A DNA stretch of 64,000 nt from Azolla caroliniana (GCA_043228905.1 JBHGNT010000008.1:10292001-10356000), one strand, 5' to 3'. Positions 1 through 9,766 are shown, numbered from the stretch's first letter. Notes: generated by a model from the letters alone, not told the origin. Numbers and translations: made by a program.

Positions 1-2
1 AT

Positions 3-1103
3 AAGTGGGAAAGTATATCCATGGATTTTATTGTTAGCCTTCCTCGCACCCAAAAAGGTCATGATGCCATCTGGGTTGTCGTCAATCGACTAACTAAAAT
101 GGCCAGATTTATTGCTACTAAAACCACGGTAACAGCTCCTGAATTGGCTTACCAATTCGTTGACGAATTGTTTCGTTTTTATGGGTTATCGATGGATATC
201 GTGAGTGATCGAGATCCAAAGTTTACTAGTGACTTCTGGACACAAGTCTTTAAGAAGTTAGAAACTACGTTGAGCATGAGCTCCACGGATCATCCTCAAT
301 CCGATGGACAGACAGAACGAGTAAATCAAATTATTGAGGACATGCTTCGAGCATACGTTGGTGCAAAACCAACAAAATGGGAACGTTATCTCCCAATTTT
401 GGAGTTTGCTTATAATAGCTCCAAGCATACGTCGACGGGATATAGTCCGTTTATGTTGATGTATGGTTTTCAGCCACGAGCCCCGATTGATGTTAATATA
501 CCTCCTGATGAGTTGCGAAGTACGCAAAACTTTCTTCAGGATATGCAAGATATGTTGCATATTGCACGAGATAATATAAAAACAGCTCAAGATAGAGCGC
601 GTTTTTATGCCGATCATCATAGGCAACCTCGTATATTCAACCCTGGACAGAAGGTATTTTTACGTGTACCTCACAATTCTAAGACATTGTCTACGGGTAA
701 GTGCGCTAAGTTAGCCTCACGGTTTTGTGGACCTTTTACAGTCCTCAAACGCATTGGGTCATCAGCCTATCGTCTCGCTCTTCCTGATGGTGTCGGAATT
801 CATCCAGTCTTTCATGTGAGTCGTCTAAAAGAACTTCTAGGTTCTGGCGACAATACAGTTACGACTGAAACTCTGGTTACTTCTGAAGAATTATCTTCTA
901 AACCACATGTACCAGAAAGAATTCTCGATGTTAAAACAAAAAAATTACGTACTAAAGAAATCCGAGAATTTAAAATAAAATGGATGGATAAATCAATAAA
1001 AGATGCCACATGGGAACACGAAAATACTCTTAGAACTAACTTCCCTAACTTTCCATTGCAAGAGTGCAATGTTTTAAAGAGGGGGAGTATGTTACGGGCA
1101 TGA
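3..1103 (+). CDS. Integrase catalytic core, C-terminal domain and chromodomain of element A2 (partial)
   Basis: This is the C-terminal part of a Ty3/gypsy polyprotein, which inserts element cDNA into the chromosome. The frame is open from base 3, so the true start lies upstream of the window. Counting from the Met at base 21, the catalytic triad is Asp2 (MDFIVSLP), Asp63 (IVSDRDPKF) and Glu99 (GQTERVNQ), a D-60-D-35-E spacing. A GPFTV..IG..AYRL C-terminal module, HPVFHVSRLK, and a chromodomain-like tail (PERILDV...WMDKSIKDATWE) follow. The sequence style resembles Tekay-type plant chromoviruses. The one oddity is Asn at VVNRLTKMA where relatives have Asp. The frame ends 14 bases inside the LTR. 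It is the cleanest integrase in the window, but it is incomplete here and function is not shown. Confidence 0.88.
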   Translation, partial: KWESISMDFIVSLPRTQKGHDAIWVVVNRLTKMARFIATKTTVTAPELAYQFVDELFRFYGLSMDIVSDRDPKFTSDFWTQVFKKLETTLSMSSTDHPQSDGQTERVNQIIEDMLRAYVGAKPTKWERYLPILEFAYNSSKHTSTGYSPFMLMYGFQPRAPIDVNIPPDELRSTQNFLQDMQDMLHIARDNIKTAQDRARFYADHHRQPRIFNPGQKVFLRVPHNSKTLSTGKCAKLASRFCGPFTVLKRIGSSAYRLALPDGVGIHPVFHVSRLKELLGSGDNTVTTETLVTSEELSSKPHVPERILDVKTKKLRTKEIREFKIKWMDKSIKDATWEHENTLRTNFPNFPLQECNVLKRGSMLRA

Positions 1104-1545
1104 CCATATAATATCCCGTGGTAAGAATTTACCATAGTATTCTATACACGTGGATAAGTGTGAGGGTTAAACGAGAGTGTAAAGAAGGGGAGGATTACTT
1201 TTAATCCTCGGGATTGAGACAACCCATTAGGTCAAGTGTGAACTTGCCTGGGGGCCTTGGGTATCGCTATAAATAAGAGGCCTAGCTACCCTCATTTGAT
1301 CATCTTTTGAACTACATCGAGACTCTGCTCGTGTGGTGGGTCAACTCTTGTAGCGAGTGCGCCAGCACCAGGTACGACTCGACGCCACGGCGGTGGTATG
1401 GGACACCGATCGAGGCTCGAGTCCGTCTCGATCCCTTCGCTCGGGGGTGGTCGGGTGGATCAGCACCCTTCTTTCTCTTTCTCCTTTCTATCTTTCATTT
1501 CTTTATCCTTATCTTAAGCTTACTTTAGTACCTAGATCTATAATA
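1090..1545 (+). repeat. 3' LTR of element A2
   Basis: It starts TGTTACGGGC directly after the polypurine tract and matches the reverse complement of the LTR at 1641-2099 along most of its length, including the CGCTATAAATAAG TATA region near 1270. The last 40 bases have drifted, so the right boundary (…CTATAATA) is approximate. Confidence 0.8.
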
Positions 1546-1640
1546 AGTGTACCATACATTTTTTGCTTGTGGTATCCCCTCTGCTCATTGTCCTTGTTGT
1601 GACCCCTTTGCAATGAACAAGCAATGACCTCGGCACACGG
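1546..1640. other. Short spacer between two tail-to-tail chromoviruses
   Basis: About 95 bases not assignable to either LTR. I see no gene. The last five bases before the A LTR (CACGG, 1636-1640) nearly repeat the five after A's other end (CACCG, 33054-33058). Confidence 0.5.
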
Positions 1641-2099
1641 TATTAGAGATATGATCTAATATAAGTGTATGATAAGGAGAAGAGAATGATAGATAGATAG
1701 ATGGAAAGGAGAGAGAGAAAGAAGGGTGTGGATCCACCCGGCCACCCCCGAGCGAAGGGATCGAGGCGGACTCGAGCCTCGATCAACGTCCCATACCACC
1801 GTCGTGGCGTCGAGTCGTACCTGGTGCTGGCGCGCTCGCTACAAGAGTTGAACCACTACGAAACAGAGTCTCGACGTAGTCAAAAGATGATGAAATGAGG
1901 GTAGCTAGGCCTCTTATTTATAGCGATACCCAAGGCCCCCAGGCAAGTTCATACTTTGCCTAATGGGTTGTCTCAATCGTCATGATTAAAAGTAATCCTC
2001 CCCTTCTTTACACTCTCGTTTAACCCTCACACTTATCCGCGTGTATAGAATACCACGGTAATTCTCACCACGGCATATTATATGGTCATGCCCGTAACA
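1641..2099 (-). repeat. 3' LTR of element A
   Basis: On the minus strand it runs TGTTACGG…CTCTAATA, 459 bp, against 469 bp for the 5' LTR at 32585-33053. It has the same TATA region (CTATAAATAAG). The polypurine tract lies just outside (plus strand CTCCCCCTCTTTAAAAC, 2102-2118). Confidence 0.85.
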
Positions 2100-2103
2100 A
2101 ACT

Positions 2104-3166
2104 CCCCCTCTTTAAAACATTGCACTCTTCCAATGGAAAGTTAGGGAAGTTAGTTCTGAGAGTATTTTCGCGTTCCCATGTGGAATCTTTTATTGATTTA
2201 TCCATCCATTTTATTTTAAATTCTCGGATTTCTTTAGTACGTGATTTTTTTTTGTTTTAACATCGAGAATTCTTTTCGGTACATGTGGTTTAGAAGATAA
2301 TTCTTCAAAAGTAACTAGAGTTTTAGTTGCTAGAACCTAGAAGTTCTTTTAGACGACTCACATGAAAAACTGGATGAATTTCAACACCATCGGGAAGAAC
2401 GAGACGATAGGCTAATGACCCAATGCGTTTGAGGAGCGCACTTACCCGTAGACAATGTCTTAGAATTGTGAGGTACACGTAAAAATACCTTCTGTCCAGG
2501 GTTGAATACACGAGGTTGCCTATGATGATCGGCATAAAAACGCACTCCATCTTGAGCTGTTTTTATATTATCTCGTGCAATATGCAACATATCTTGCATA
2601 TCCAGAAGAAAGTTTTGCATACTTCGCAAATCCTCATGATATATATTAACATCAATCGGGGCTCGTGGCTAAAAACCATACATCAACATAAAAAGACTAT
2701 ATCCCGTCAATGTATGCTTGCAGCTGTTATAAGCAAACTCCAAAAATTGGGAGATAACGTTCCCATTTTGTTGGTTTTGTACCAACGTATGCTCGAAGAA
2801 TGTCCTCAATAATTTGATTTACTCATTTTGTCTGTCCATCACATTGAGGATGATCCATGGAGCTCATGCTCAATGTAGTTTCTAACTTCTTAAAGACTTG
2901 TGTCCAGAAGTCACTAGTAAACTTTGGATCTTGATCACTCACGATATCCATCGATAACCCATAAAAACGAAATAACTCATCAACGAATTGGTAAGCCAAT
3001 TCAGGAGTTGTTACCATGGTTTTTGTAGCAATAAATCTGGCCATTTTAGTTAGTCTGTCAACCACAACCCAAATGGCATCATGACCTTTTTGGGTGTGAG
3101 GAAGTCTAACAATAAAATCCGTGGATATACTTCCCACTTATTTTTGGGAATGTCCAAGGGATGTAA
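2104..3166 (-). pseudogene. Integrase core, C-terminal domain and chromodomain of element A (broken)
   Basis: This is the counterpart of the integrase at 3-1103, read on the other strand. The core is recognisable from DFIVRLPHTQKGHD to SDQDPKFTSDFW. The catalytic Glu codon has become Lys and the next Arg codon a stop (GQTK-stop at about 2823-2828, where A2 has GQTER). A deletion of about 35 bases near 2437, compared with A2, removes the start of the C-terminal domain and shifts the frame. The chromodomain region up to 2104 survives only as fragments. The two substitutions are of the G-to-A / C-to-T type expected from methylation-linked decay. It is clearly non-functional. Confidence 0.85.
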
Positions 3167-3169
3167 AAG

Positions 3170-4060
3170 TCATGCGGCTTTAAGTCGCTCAACTTTGTTA
3201 ACATTACATTGGTGACATTTAGTCACATATTTATGTATGTCAAGATGCATCTTAGGCCAATAAAATTGAGTGGAGATGAGAACGAGTGTACGATGTATTC
3301 CAGGGTGCCCTGCTGAGGGTGCATCATGGCATTCAAAAAGAATCCTCTTTTTGACCTTAGGTAAATTTGGAACACAAACCTTCCCATTACGGTAGAGCAA
3401 ACCATTAGCAATGTGGAAGTATTCCTTCGAGGATGTGGTGGTGTCTGTTCCAGACTCAACTCTTGCCCAGTATTTCGCAAAATAACTGTCATCAGGATAC
3501 TTTCCTTGAAGGTGATCATAAAGATCTGATGTTATTTCAGTGAAGCTAAGAATGTTAACTTCACGGATGCGACTTAGTGCATCAACGACAGTGTTCATGG
3601 AACCTTTACAATATCGTATGGAAAAATCAAAGTCCTGGATGAGATCAACCCATCGTGCCTTACAACCTTTCAGGTCTTGTTGGTCACAAAAATATATCAA
3701 GGACTCGTGGTCTGTAGTTACCATAAAGCGATTTCCATAAAGATAATGGCGCCATGTTTTGAGCGCATGTATAACTGCAAATAATTCCTTTTCTTGAACC
3801 GTATACCGACATTGAGTAGAATCAAGTTTCTTACTCTCGAATGCTATTGGTTTACCATCTTGATATACGACATCATCTATAGCATAATCACTTGCATCGA
3901 TTTCAACCTCAAAAGATTTTGAAGGATCGGGTAAAAGACGTGAAGGAGCCTTGCACACCAGGTCCTCGAGTTCCTTAAAGGTGAGGTCTAGTGTAGCATT
4001 CCAAACAATAGGTTTTGTAGACTTACGCGTTTGACCTTTTAGAAGATCAGTAATCGTCAA
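3170..4060 (-). CDS. RNase H and integrase zinc-binding domain of element A (open 296-codon fragment)
   Basis: The N-terminal half is a Ty3/gypsy RNase H: catalytic Asp in VEIDASDYA, Glu in QEKELFAVIHALK, Asp in VTTDHESL, and the closing DALSR motif. The C-terminal third is the HHCC zinc-binding N-terminus of integrase (HDAPSAGHPGIHRT…CHQC). In the intact element this would be an internal piece of pol, so the first Met is not a true start. It is bounded by stops at both ends and cannot produce a working protein alone. The downstream integrase core is at 2104-3166 and the upstream RT at 4061-5023. Confidence 0.8.
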   Translation of the reverse strand: MTITDLLKGQTRKSTKPIVWNATLDLTFKELEDLVCKAPSRLLPDPSKSFEVEIDASDYAIDDVVYQDGKPIAFESKKLDSTQCRYTVQEKELFAVIHALKTWRHYLYGNRFMVTTDHESLIYFCDQQDLKGCKARWVDLIQDFDFSIRYCKGSMNTVVDALSRIREVNILSFTEITSDLYDHLQGKYPDDSYFAKYWARVESGTDTTTSSKEYFHIANGLLYRNGKVCVPNLPKVKKRILFECHDAPSAGHPGIHRTLVLISTQFYWPKMHLDIHKYVTKCHQCNVNKVERLKAA

Positions 4061-5023
4061 TTGGGAGTAATTACAAAAGGATTTTCACAAAAGCCCGACA
4101 AAACCAAGGAATGATCGAACTTCTCGAATATTCCGAAGAGTGAGCCAAAGCTTGATTTTCTCGATGCGAGAAGGATCAATTTCAACTCCTCATTCGGTTA
4201 TGAGATGTCCTAGATAAGTAATTGATTTCTTGAAGAACTCACATTTTGAGATCTTCGCATAAAACTATTTGTCACGCAATGTTTGTAAAACAAAGCAGAC
4301 ATGTTTAACATGTTCTTGTAATGTACAACTATAAACTAAAATATCATCCAAGAAAATAACGACAACTTTTCCAAGTTGTTCTTGGAAAATGTCATTCATT
4401 TCTTGTTGAAATGTAGCCAGAGCATTGGTCAAACCATAAGGCATAACCAAAAACTCATAATGGCCATAGGAAATACGAAATGTCGTTTTAAGAACATCAT
4501 CCTCACTTATACGAATTTGATGGTAGCCAGTATAGAGATCAAGTTTTGTAAAATACCGAGCTCCCTGGAGATGGTCAATTAGATCGTCAGCCCGGGGCAA
4601 TGGATACGAATTCTTGATCGTCACTTTATTCAAGCGTCAGTAATTAATACACATACACCATGTGCCCTCTTTCTTTTTAACCAAGAGAACTGGTGCACCC
4701 CATGGATATTTACTATAAGGTATATAACCCATTCGTAAATAGTCCTGGAGTTGCTTAGATACCTCATCCTCTTCGGATCGACTTAAGCGATAAGGAGGTA
4801 TACTTATTGGTGCAACGCTAGATACAATATCTATACGATGGTCTATATTATGTTTAGGAGGTAACCCATCTGGTAGTTCACTCGGAAAAACATCATGAAA
4901 ATCATTTAAGATTTCATCTAGTTGTTGTTGTTCAAAATATGTTAATTGAACCGAGACATTATCGATATTGTAAACATGAATGTCCGGATCAAGTACACAA
5001 TAAAATAGAGTAGAACAAGACAA
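4061..5023 (-). pseudogene. Reverse transcriptase of element A (broken)
   Basis: This copies element RNA into DNA in intact relatives. It is readable in two blocks. The N-terminal block (5023-4637) has YIPYSKYPWGAPVLLVKKK and ends in WCMCINY-stop, where relatives have an Arg codon. The second block (4633-4265) holds the palm domain with [12 protein letters not shown] and the active site FLDDILVYS near 4341-4358. A Phe replaces the usual Tyr before LDD. The connection region 4264-4061 is out of frame. The stop and frameshift make it inactive. Confidence 0.82.
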
Positions 5024-5502
5024 CTCGGATATTGATGGAGAGGAAACAATTGAGAGGGATTGTTTTTTTACACATTGAATAAAATGAGTACAATCGTTTA
5101 GTACAAATGTTATTGAATGATGAACCTAATCAATAGAGAAAGAAGAGTTTTTATTATAGAACTAGGGATAACCTAGTATTACATCAGTGGTACAAAGATT
5201 CATTACATGGAAGTCTACTTCCTCTATATAAGTATCAATTGAAATTCCTAATGAATGAATCGCCCCGTTAATGTATTGTACTCTTCCATCAGCCTAGTGC
5301 ATCGTGTAGGTGTGATCATTTACGGTGGGTAGGATTCCCCATATCTAAACCAAACGATCATTCACAAAGTTGTGCGAGCTTCCCGAATCAAACAAAAATT
5401 GTATGGGAGATCCATTGATATACCCGTTTGCAGGTAGTAAATCATTGGGACCCAATACATAGTGAGGGAAAGAACATTCACAATTACTTAAATGATCTGT
5501 AT
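5024..5502 (-). pseudogene. Aspartic protease region of element A (broken)
   Basis: A retroviral-type protease active site is visible on the minus strand: FLFDSGSSHNFVNDRL, with the D-S-G-S codons at 5378-5389. Several stops interrupt the frame. The segment lies between RT (4061-5023) and the solo LTR (5503-5942) that separates it from gag, matching the gag-protease-RT order of the family. Confidence 0.65.
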
Positions 5503-5942
5503 TATCAGGAATAGTACTAAAGCAGAGAGGGAATTAGTACTAAGAAGAGAAGTACTATTAGTACTAAGAGGACGAGACTACGTAAGATTCCCGAGAGGGA
5601 AAGAGAGAAGAGGAGAGAGAGATAGCGAGGATGAGAAAGAGAGAGATGATCATAACAACTAATATATTATGTGAAGGATAAGTACAAAGTGGCTAAGAGG
5701 CTTTAGACTGGCATTGAACCAATTTGGTTCAACATAATGCCTAGTGCCTTCTTTTATAGTGTTCTCAGGAGTAATCTTGAAGCTTCTAGAATGTTCCAGA
5801 GAAATCTGGAATATACATTAATTTCTTATAATAAAATATAAATGAAAATAATATCTTACAAATTACAATAGATAGTGTGATGGTTAAGAGCTTGACCCAT
5901 ATACCATAAGGTCTTGGGTTCGAGTCTTGCCATATCATGACA
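5503..5942 (-). repeat. Solo LTR of family B inserted in element A
   Basis: A 440-bp LTR, TGTCATGATATGGC…TCCTGATA on the minus strand, matching the element B LTRs at 36643 and 46655. It is flanked by a perfect 5-bp duplication TGTAT (5498-5502 and 5943-5947). No internal sequence remains, so it arose by LTR-LTR recombination after insertion. Confidence 0.88.
5873..5927 (+). other. tRNA-like A-box/B-box pair inside the family B LTR
   Basis: The A-box-like TAGTGTGATGG (5873-5883) fits TRGYNNANNGG at 10 of 11 places. The B-box-like GGTTCGAGTCT (5917-5927) fits GGTTCRANNCC at 10 of 11. They are 33 bases apart, as in tRNA genes. They run antisense to the LTR and lie at its 5' end. The T-stem does not pair well, so this is a tRNA-derived or promoter-like sequence, not a tRNA gene. 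Confidence 0.55.
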
Positions 5943-6909
5943 TGTATAGACCTGAAGGACATTAGGAATCTGACCTTTATGGTCTATAGTTTTAGCTTTG
6001 TTGTCGTGCTCTTTGCGTTGGAGCTTTCGACATTGCTCTTTTGTATGACCCTTCTTTTTGCAGAATACGCAAAAGGGATGTTGTCGCTTACAATCGCAAT
6101 CCATGAATTCGTTGGATGTCTTGTGTTTCCTAGCAAATTGCGACTGTTTAGTCCTCGGGCGCTTCGGTGGGTTTGTTGTGTTCCTTCTTCGAAGTGCGTT
6201 GATAGAAAAGAACTATTTCAACGGCCTCTTCGAAGGATTTTGGATCCTTATCATACACTATCAAATGATAGTCCGAATTGGGGATGCCATTGACAAAACA
6301 AGCTATTAACCAATTATCCCCTTCTAGACCCGATTTTTGGATTTGGGTTCTAGCATGGTGAACATAGTATTCTAGCGAGGAAAACTTCCTGCTAGAGAGG
6401 TTTATTAAAGTTTGTGCTGCCTCGGTTCGAGAGGGAGGTTGTAGAAATTGGCCCTTCAAAACTGTGACAAAATTTATCCAAGTTTCAGGCACTTTCCCCA
6501 AAGTACGGAACACACGCCACCAGGCGGCGGCCTTACCCCCTAGTTCTCGGCTAACATATGCAATCTTCATACTATCTAGCGTGGGATAGAGCTCAAAATG
6601 AGACTCCCATCGGCCCAACCACCTGCAGATTGCTTCTTCGGTTATTTCCTTTTTTTCTCCCGTAAATGGCTTAACGACAAACGATGGTTCACCCTGTCGC
6701 ACATCAAGTCTATTAGTCTCACGTTGTAAACTAATGATACGTGCCTCGAGAGCACTTTGAGATTGTAGAAGTTCGGTCATCCGTTGAGCGGTGAAACTAA
6801 GGTAATGGCTTATTTGTGAAAAATACATCTCATTGAACATTTGTCTAGGAGGATTTCCTTGAGTTCCTTCCGCTTGAGCGGATGACATCGGGTCGTTATT
6901 TTGAGCCAT
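5943..6909 (-). pseudogene. gag (capsid and nucleocapsid) of element A
   Basis: Gag packages element RNA. The Met at 6909 (MAQNNDPMSSAQ) is the likely start; an in-frame Met at 6960 is the alternative. The capsid part carries the plant chromovirus signature (PSFVVKPFTGEKKEI, WLGRWESHFELYP, ELGGKAAAWWRVF, LINLSSRKFSSLEYY) and runs to a stop at 6148. A separate frame then encodes the zinc knuckle CVFCKKKGHTKEQC (CX2CX4HX4C) at about 6036-6077. The capsid part is largely readable, but the internal stop and frame change disable the polyprotein. The solo LTR at 5503-5942 cuts gag from protease. Confidence 0.8.
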
Positions 6910-6960
6910 TGAATGATTATTTCTGGCAAAGAAATAGGATAAGGTCAAACAAATAGTCAT

Positions 6961-8191
6961 AACATCATGTCATGATGTAAACATATCATGGGCAAACATT
7001 AATCGATATCATGATCTCACGTCAATACCCCTCTAGATGTATGAGATGAGGTTGAAGATTAGGTTACTATGGTAACACAAAGGTGTTTTAAAAACCATGG
7101 TGGTGACAAATTAATGTCTTTCCCTGATCTCTATATCGATTTTTTTCATGGCAGCTCCTCGAGGCTCAACCATGTATGTTCGCGTCATGAATAGTTTATA
7201 CACGAAAAAAATGTTAATAATAAACTATGTTTCTATGCCCACATATGTGGTTTCGGCTCTTTAAGTCCTATTACGAGGACCCCAAAGTGCATTTAAACCT
7301 CAAGTCTAAACATCTGTTATAGTCATATGTATCAATGATATTGTATGGTCTTGGTCATATTTGAACTCGAGACCTCGAGAACATATGCATTAAACACTTG
7401 AGCTAACAAACTAAGTTGCTCTTCTTGAATGGTTAATATTTATTGTGTATAAGAGATATGCGAGGCATTTGTCCATATATGTTTTTTTTAAAAGAAACAT
7501 ATATGTCAAGAGTCCTTATTTCCCCCTCGTTTACCACAAACTTTGTTGGTACGTTACCTAACCTCAAGTCTCGTAATTACGATGGCATACGCCAAAATGC
7601 AACCTAATGATCAAGCCAAATGAGCCCTCTTTTCGTAGTAGGCCCACGTGGTCCATCACATGGTTACGTCATTACAAATGCCTTTCGTAAGAATGATCTC
7701 ATGGTGGCATCGTATCCATGTAATGAGGGAGGGATGTTGGATATGTGTGTCATAAGAGCGACCTCACATCAAGTGGGTCAAGCCCTACATTCTCAACACC
7801 ATTGTGGCTAAGATTGTTTCATTGCGTAACAAAACCGAAGGCACCAACGGGGATGTCAACAATAAAAATTTGTTGAAAAAGGGATAGTGACAACACCATT
7901 CTCACAAAAATGTGAGGACGGCCACCAAGATCCTTTCCCCGAAAAGGAAAAAATTTGATATTGAAATCACATAATAACTTATATACACATATGTATATTA
8001 TCACATATATATGATCAAATACGTATACACGTGACCACATATGCATATATAAAAGAAATCGTAATATAAAATAGCCAAAAATGATGTAATCGAGATACGT
8101 AATCGAGGCATATACCCTCTACGCACACGAAACATCTAAAAATAAGGGTTAATCATAATACGCAATTGAGGTATTGACCTCATACGCATAT
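6961..8191 (-). other. Leader of element A, left of the F insertion
   Basis: AT-rich sequence without a credible ORF, upstream of gag on the minus strand. It continues at 32163-32570 across element F; both sides share short phrases such as TTGAGGTATTGACC and TACGCATAT-type runs. It contains a degenerate tRNA-like stretch at about 7352-7412. Confidence 0.6.
7352..7412 (-). other. Degenerate tRNA-like stretch in the leader of element A
   Basis: On the minus strand TTAGCTCAAGTGTTTAATGC looks like a tRNA D-arm (TAGCTCAAGTG fits the A box at 10 of 11), followed by GGTCTCGAGTTCAAATATG, which resembles a weak B box (about 8 of 11). The stems are poor, so it is at most a tRNA-derived relic. Confidence 0.35.
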
Positions 8192-8630
8192 TGTTAATCC
8201 TTAGGGCCGGACAATGGCCTAACACAGGGTGTCTCTGGAAGACACTTCACCAAAGGGGTGTTACGGCGAGATAACTTAAGACACAACGATTAATCCGACT
8301 TAATTGGCTACTTAGCAATAAGGCATTCACTTCATACACGCATAAGATATAACAATTAATACAGAACGGTAATCAATACGTGAAGATAAAACAACAAGCT
8401 TATATTAATTCTCCGTTAAAGTTTTACATTGTAACCGGGCCTTTATATAGGTCACCGGTGTTGCGTACAAAACGGTGCCAACCGGCACCTGTTCGGAACC
8501 GGTCCGGATCCGGATCGGCATACCAATTCTGGTCCGTCCGTTCACTGCATAATTATAATCTATTCTACTTAATTCAAATATATTCCGAATAACCATTCTG
8601 GTCTTTAACTCCTTTGTCGGCCGGGTAACA
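8192..8630 (-). repeat. 3' LTR of element F
   Basis: 439 bp against 422 bp for the LTR at 31741-32162; the two align throughout with a few indels. The likely TATA box CTATATAAAGG is on the minus strand near 8440-8452. Confidence 0.88.
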
Positions 8631-8672
8631 CATGGCACGCCCGTGGGACAGTACCTTGTACATCGAATCCCA
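8631..8672 (-). promoter_or_regulatory. Conserved motif next to the 3' LTR of F, where a polypurine tract is expected
   Basis: The plus strand reads TGGCACGCCCGTGGGA (8633-8648), followed by a related tail ending ACATCGA. The same block recurs at 52858 beside element G. It is not purine-rich on the F coding strand. Read on the plus strand it looks like a primer-binding site beginning TGG. Its role is unknown. Confidence 0.4.
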
Positions 8673-9267
8673 CTATCCGGCCCTTAGACTTTGTCCAAGA
8701 TATCGAGAATACTTTGCTCCAGGGTATCCAATGGTTGTTCGGAACTCTGTTGTTGTTGTTGCTACGACTGTTGTTGCTGTTGTGACTGCGGTTGTGGCTG
8801 TTGTTGTGGCGCCGGCTCCTCTGACTGTTGCTCCTTAGATGGCGTGTGTTCGGCTGCCCGGTACCGGCGGTTGTGGAGGTGATTCCTCTGTTAGCTGCTC
8901 CGCCGGATTTGACTCTAGTTGACTCGCCCCGGCCTTGTCTCCGTCCGGTCCTTGGTCCGGTGATGGCTCCTCATCGATGAGGTTGACAGTCGCTGCCTGC
9001 TTTGCTTTTCTCTCCATAGCCTAGTCCTGTCATAGCTTTCAAACTGGATTTGAGCATCCAGTCGATCATCATCTAGCTGTGCTACAAGTTGTCGAACCAC
9101 TACTGACTGTTCCTCCGCCAGAGTTACAAAATCCTCGGCTAACTCATCTCTTACGACGGTGAAGTCCTCCTTTGTTAGCATGTAGTAGTCGTCGCCATCC
9201 TTCTACCGGTTTTTCGCGTCCGCCCGTAGCAAAGGGAGCTCGGTTGTGTGCTTTGCCCATTTGTCCC
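8660..9267 (-). pseudogene. C-terminal part of the extra ORF of element F (left of the E insertion)
   Basis: This continues the ORF at 14524-16961, separated only by element E. The readable stretch at 9181-8915 (LTKEDFTVVRDELAEDFVTL…) is a charged helical segment. It is followed by a strongly Gln-rich tail (plus strand GTTGTTGTTGCT-type repeats, 8750-8830). Several stops are present, and the end near the LTR is unclear. I do not recognise the protein. Confidence 0.55.
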
Positions 9268-9694
9268 TGTTGAGAGACAAGCTCAACATCGGTCGGATCG
9301 GTTGAAGAAGCCGAGGACCGGATCGGTTGGGACCGATCGGTTAGGCCGAATGCATAAACCGGTACGCAGACCGGTGCGTAGGTAGGGCCGGATCGGTGCG
9401 TAAACCGGGAGGCCGTTAGGAAAGACATTCCGTGAGGAATATGTTTGGGAGTTAGTGTAGGAGCTCTCGATGAGCATTGAAGTACTGTCAGTACTTCTAT
9501 CAGTCCTTCTTGGAATTGTATAAAAGTGTTCATTGAACACACATATGTATAGAGTCGAAAATAGAGTGTTGAATATAGTTCTTGTGTTCTCTCTCTCTCC
9601 CGAGTATACTGCGTAAGCTCAAGCTCTCCATTAAACCTGAGCGTTCTTCCTTGTGTTCGGTCTTCATACTTGCTTCCGCACGCTACTTTTTGCA
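9268..9694 (+). repeat. 5' LTR of element E
   Basis: 427 bp, TGTTGAGAGACAAGC…TTTTTGCA. A TATA-like CTTGTATAAAAG lies near 9517. The 3' LTR is 59 bp shorter through internal deletions in the GC-rich first third. Confidence 0.9.
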
Positions 9695-9712
9695 TGGTAT
9701 CAGAGCGCGAGG
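9695..9712 (+). promoter_or_regulatory. Primer-binding site of E (initiator Met tRNA)
   Basis: TGGTATCAGAGCGCGAGG directly abuts the 5' LTR. TGGTATCAGAGC is the common plant complement of the initiator-Met tRNA 3' end. Confidence 0.9.
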
Positions 9713-9766
9713 GTTGAGAACCTCTCTGCAGCCGACACAGCTTGACGAAGAAGAACAAGAAGAACG

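Larger units (their letters stand above)
1..1545 (+). mobile_element. Element A2: 3' part of a Ty3/gypsy chromovirus, cut by the window edge
   Basis: The segment holds the end of a pol frame (integrase plus chromodomain), a polypurine tract (AAAGAGGGGGAG, about 1076-1087) and a 3' LTR starting TGTTACGG at 1090. The 5' part lies outside the window. It is the same family as element A, which lies in the opposite direction from 1641, so the two are tail to tail. Its pol frame is open to the window edge, so it is better preserved than A. Confidence 0.85.

Noticed and set aside
5873-5942. A functional tRNA gene
   Set aside because: Only the box motifs are tRNA-like; acceptor and T stems do not pair, and the sequence is part of a repeated LTR.
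8680-8882. Val/Ala- or Cys-rich plus-strand frames near 8632-8882
   Set aside because: They are the antisense of the Gln-rich tail of F's extra ORF.
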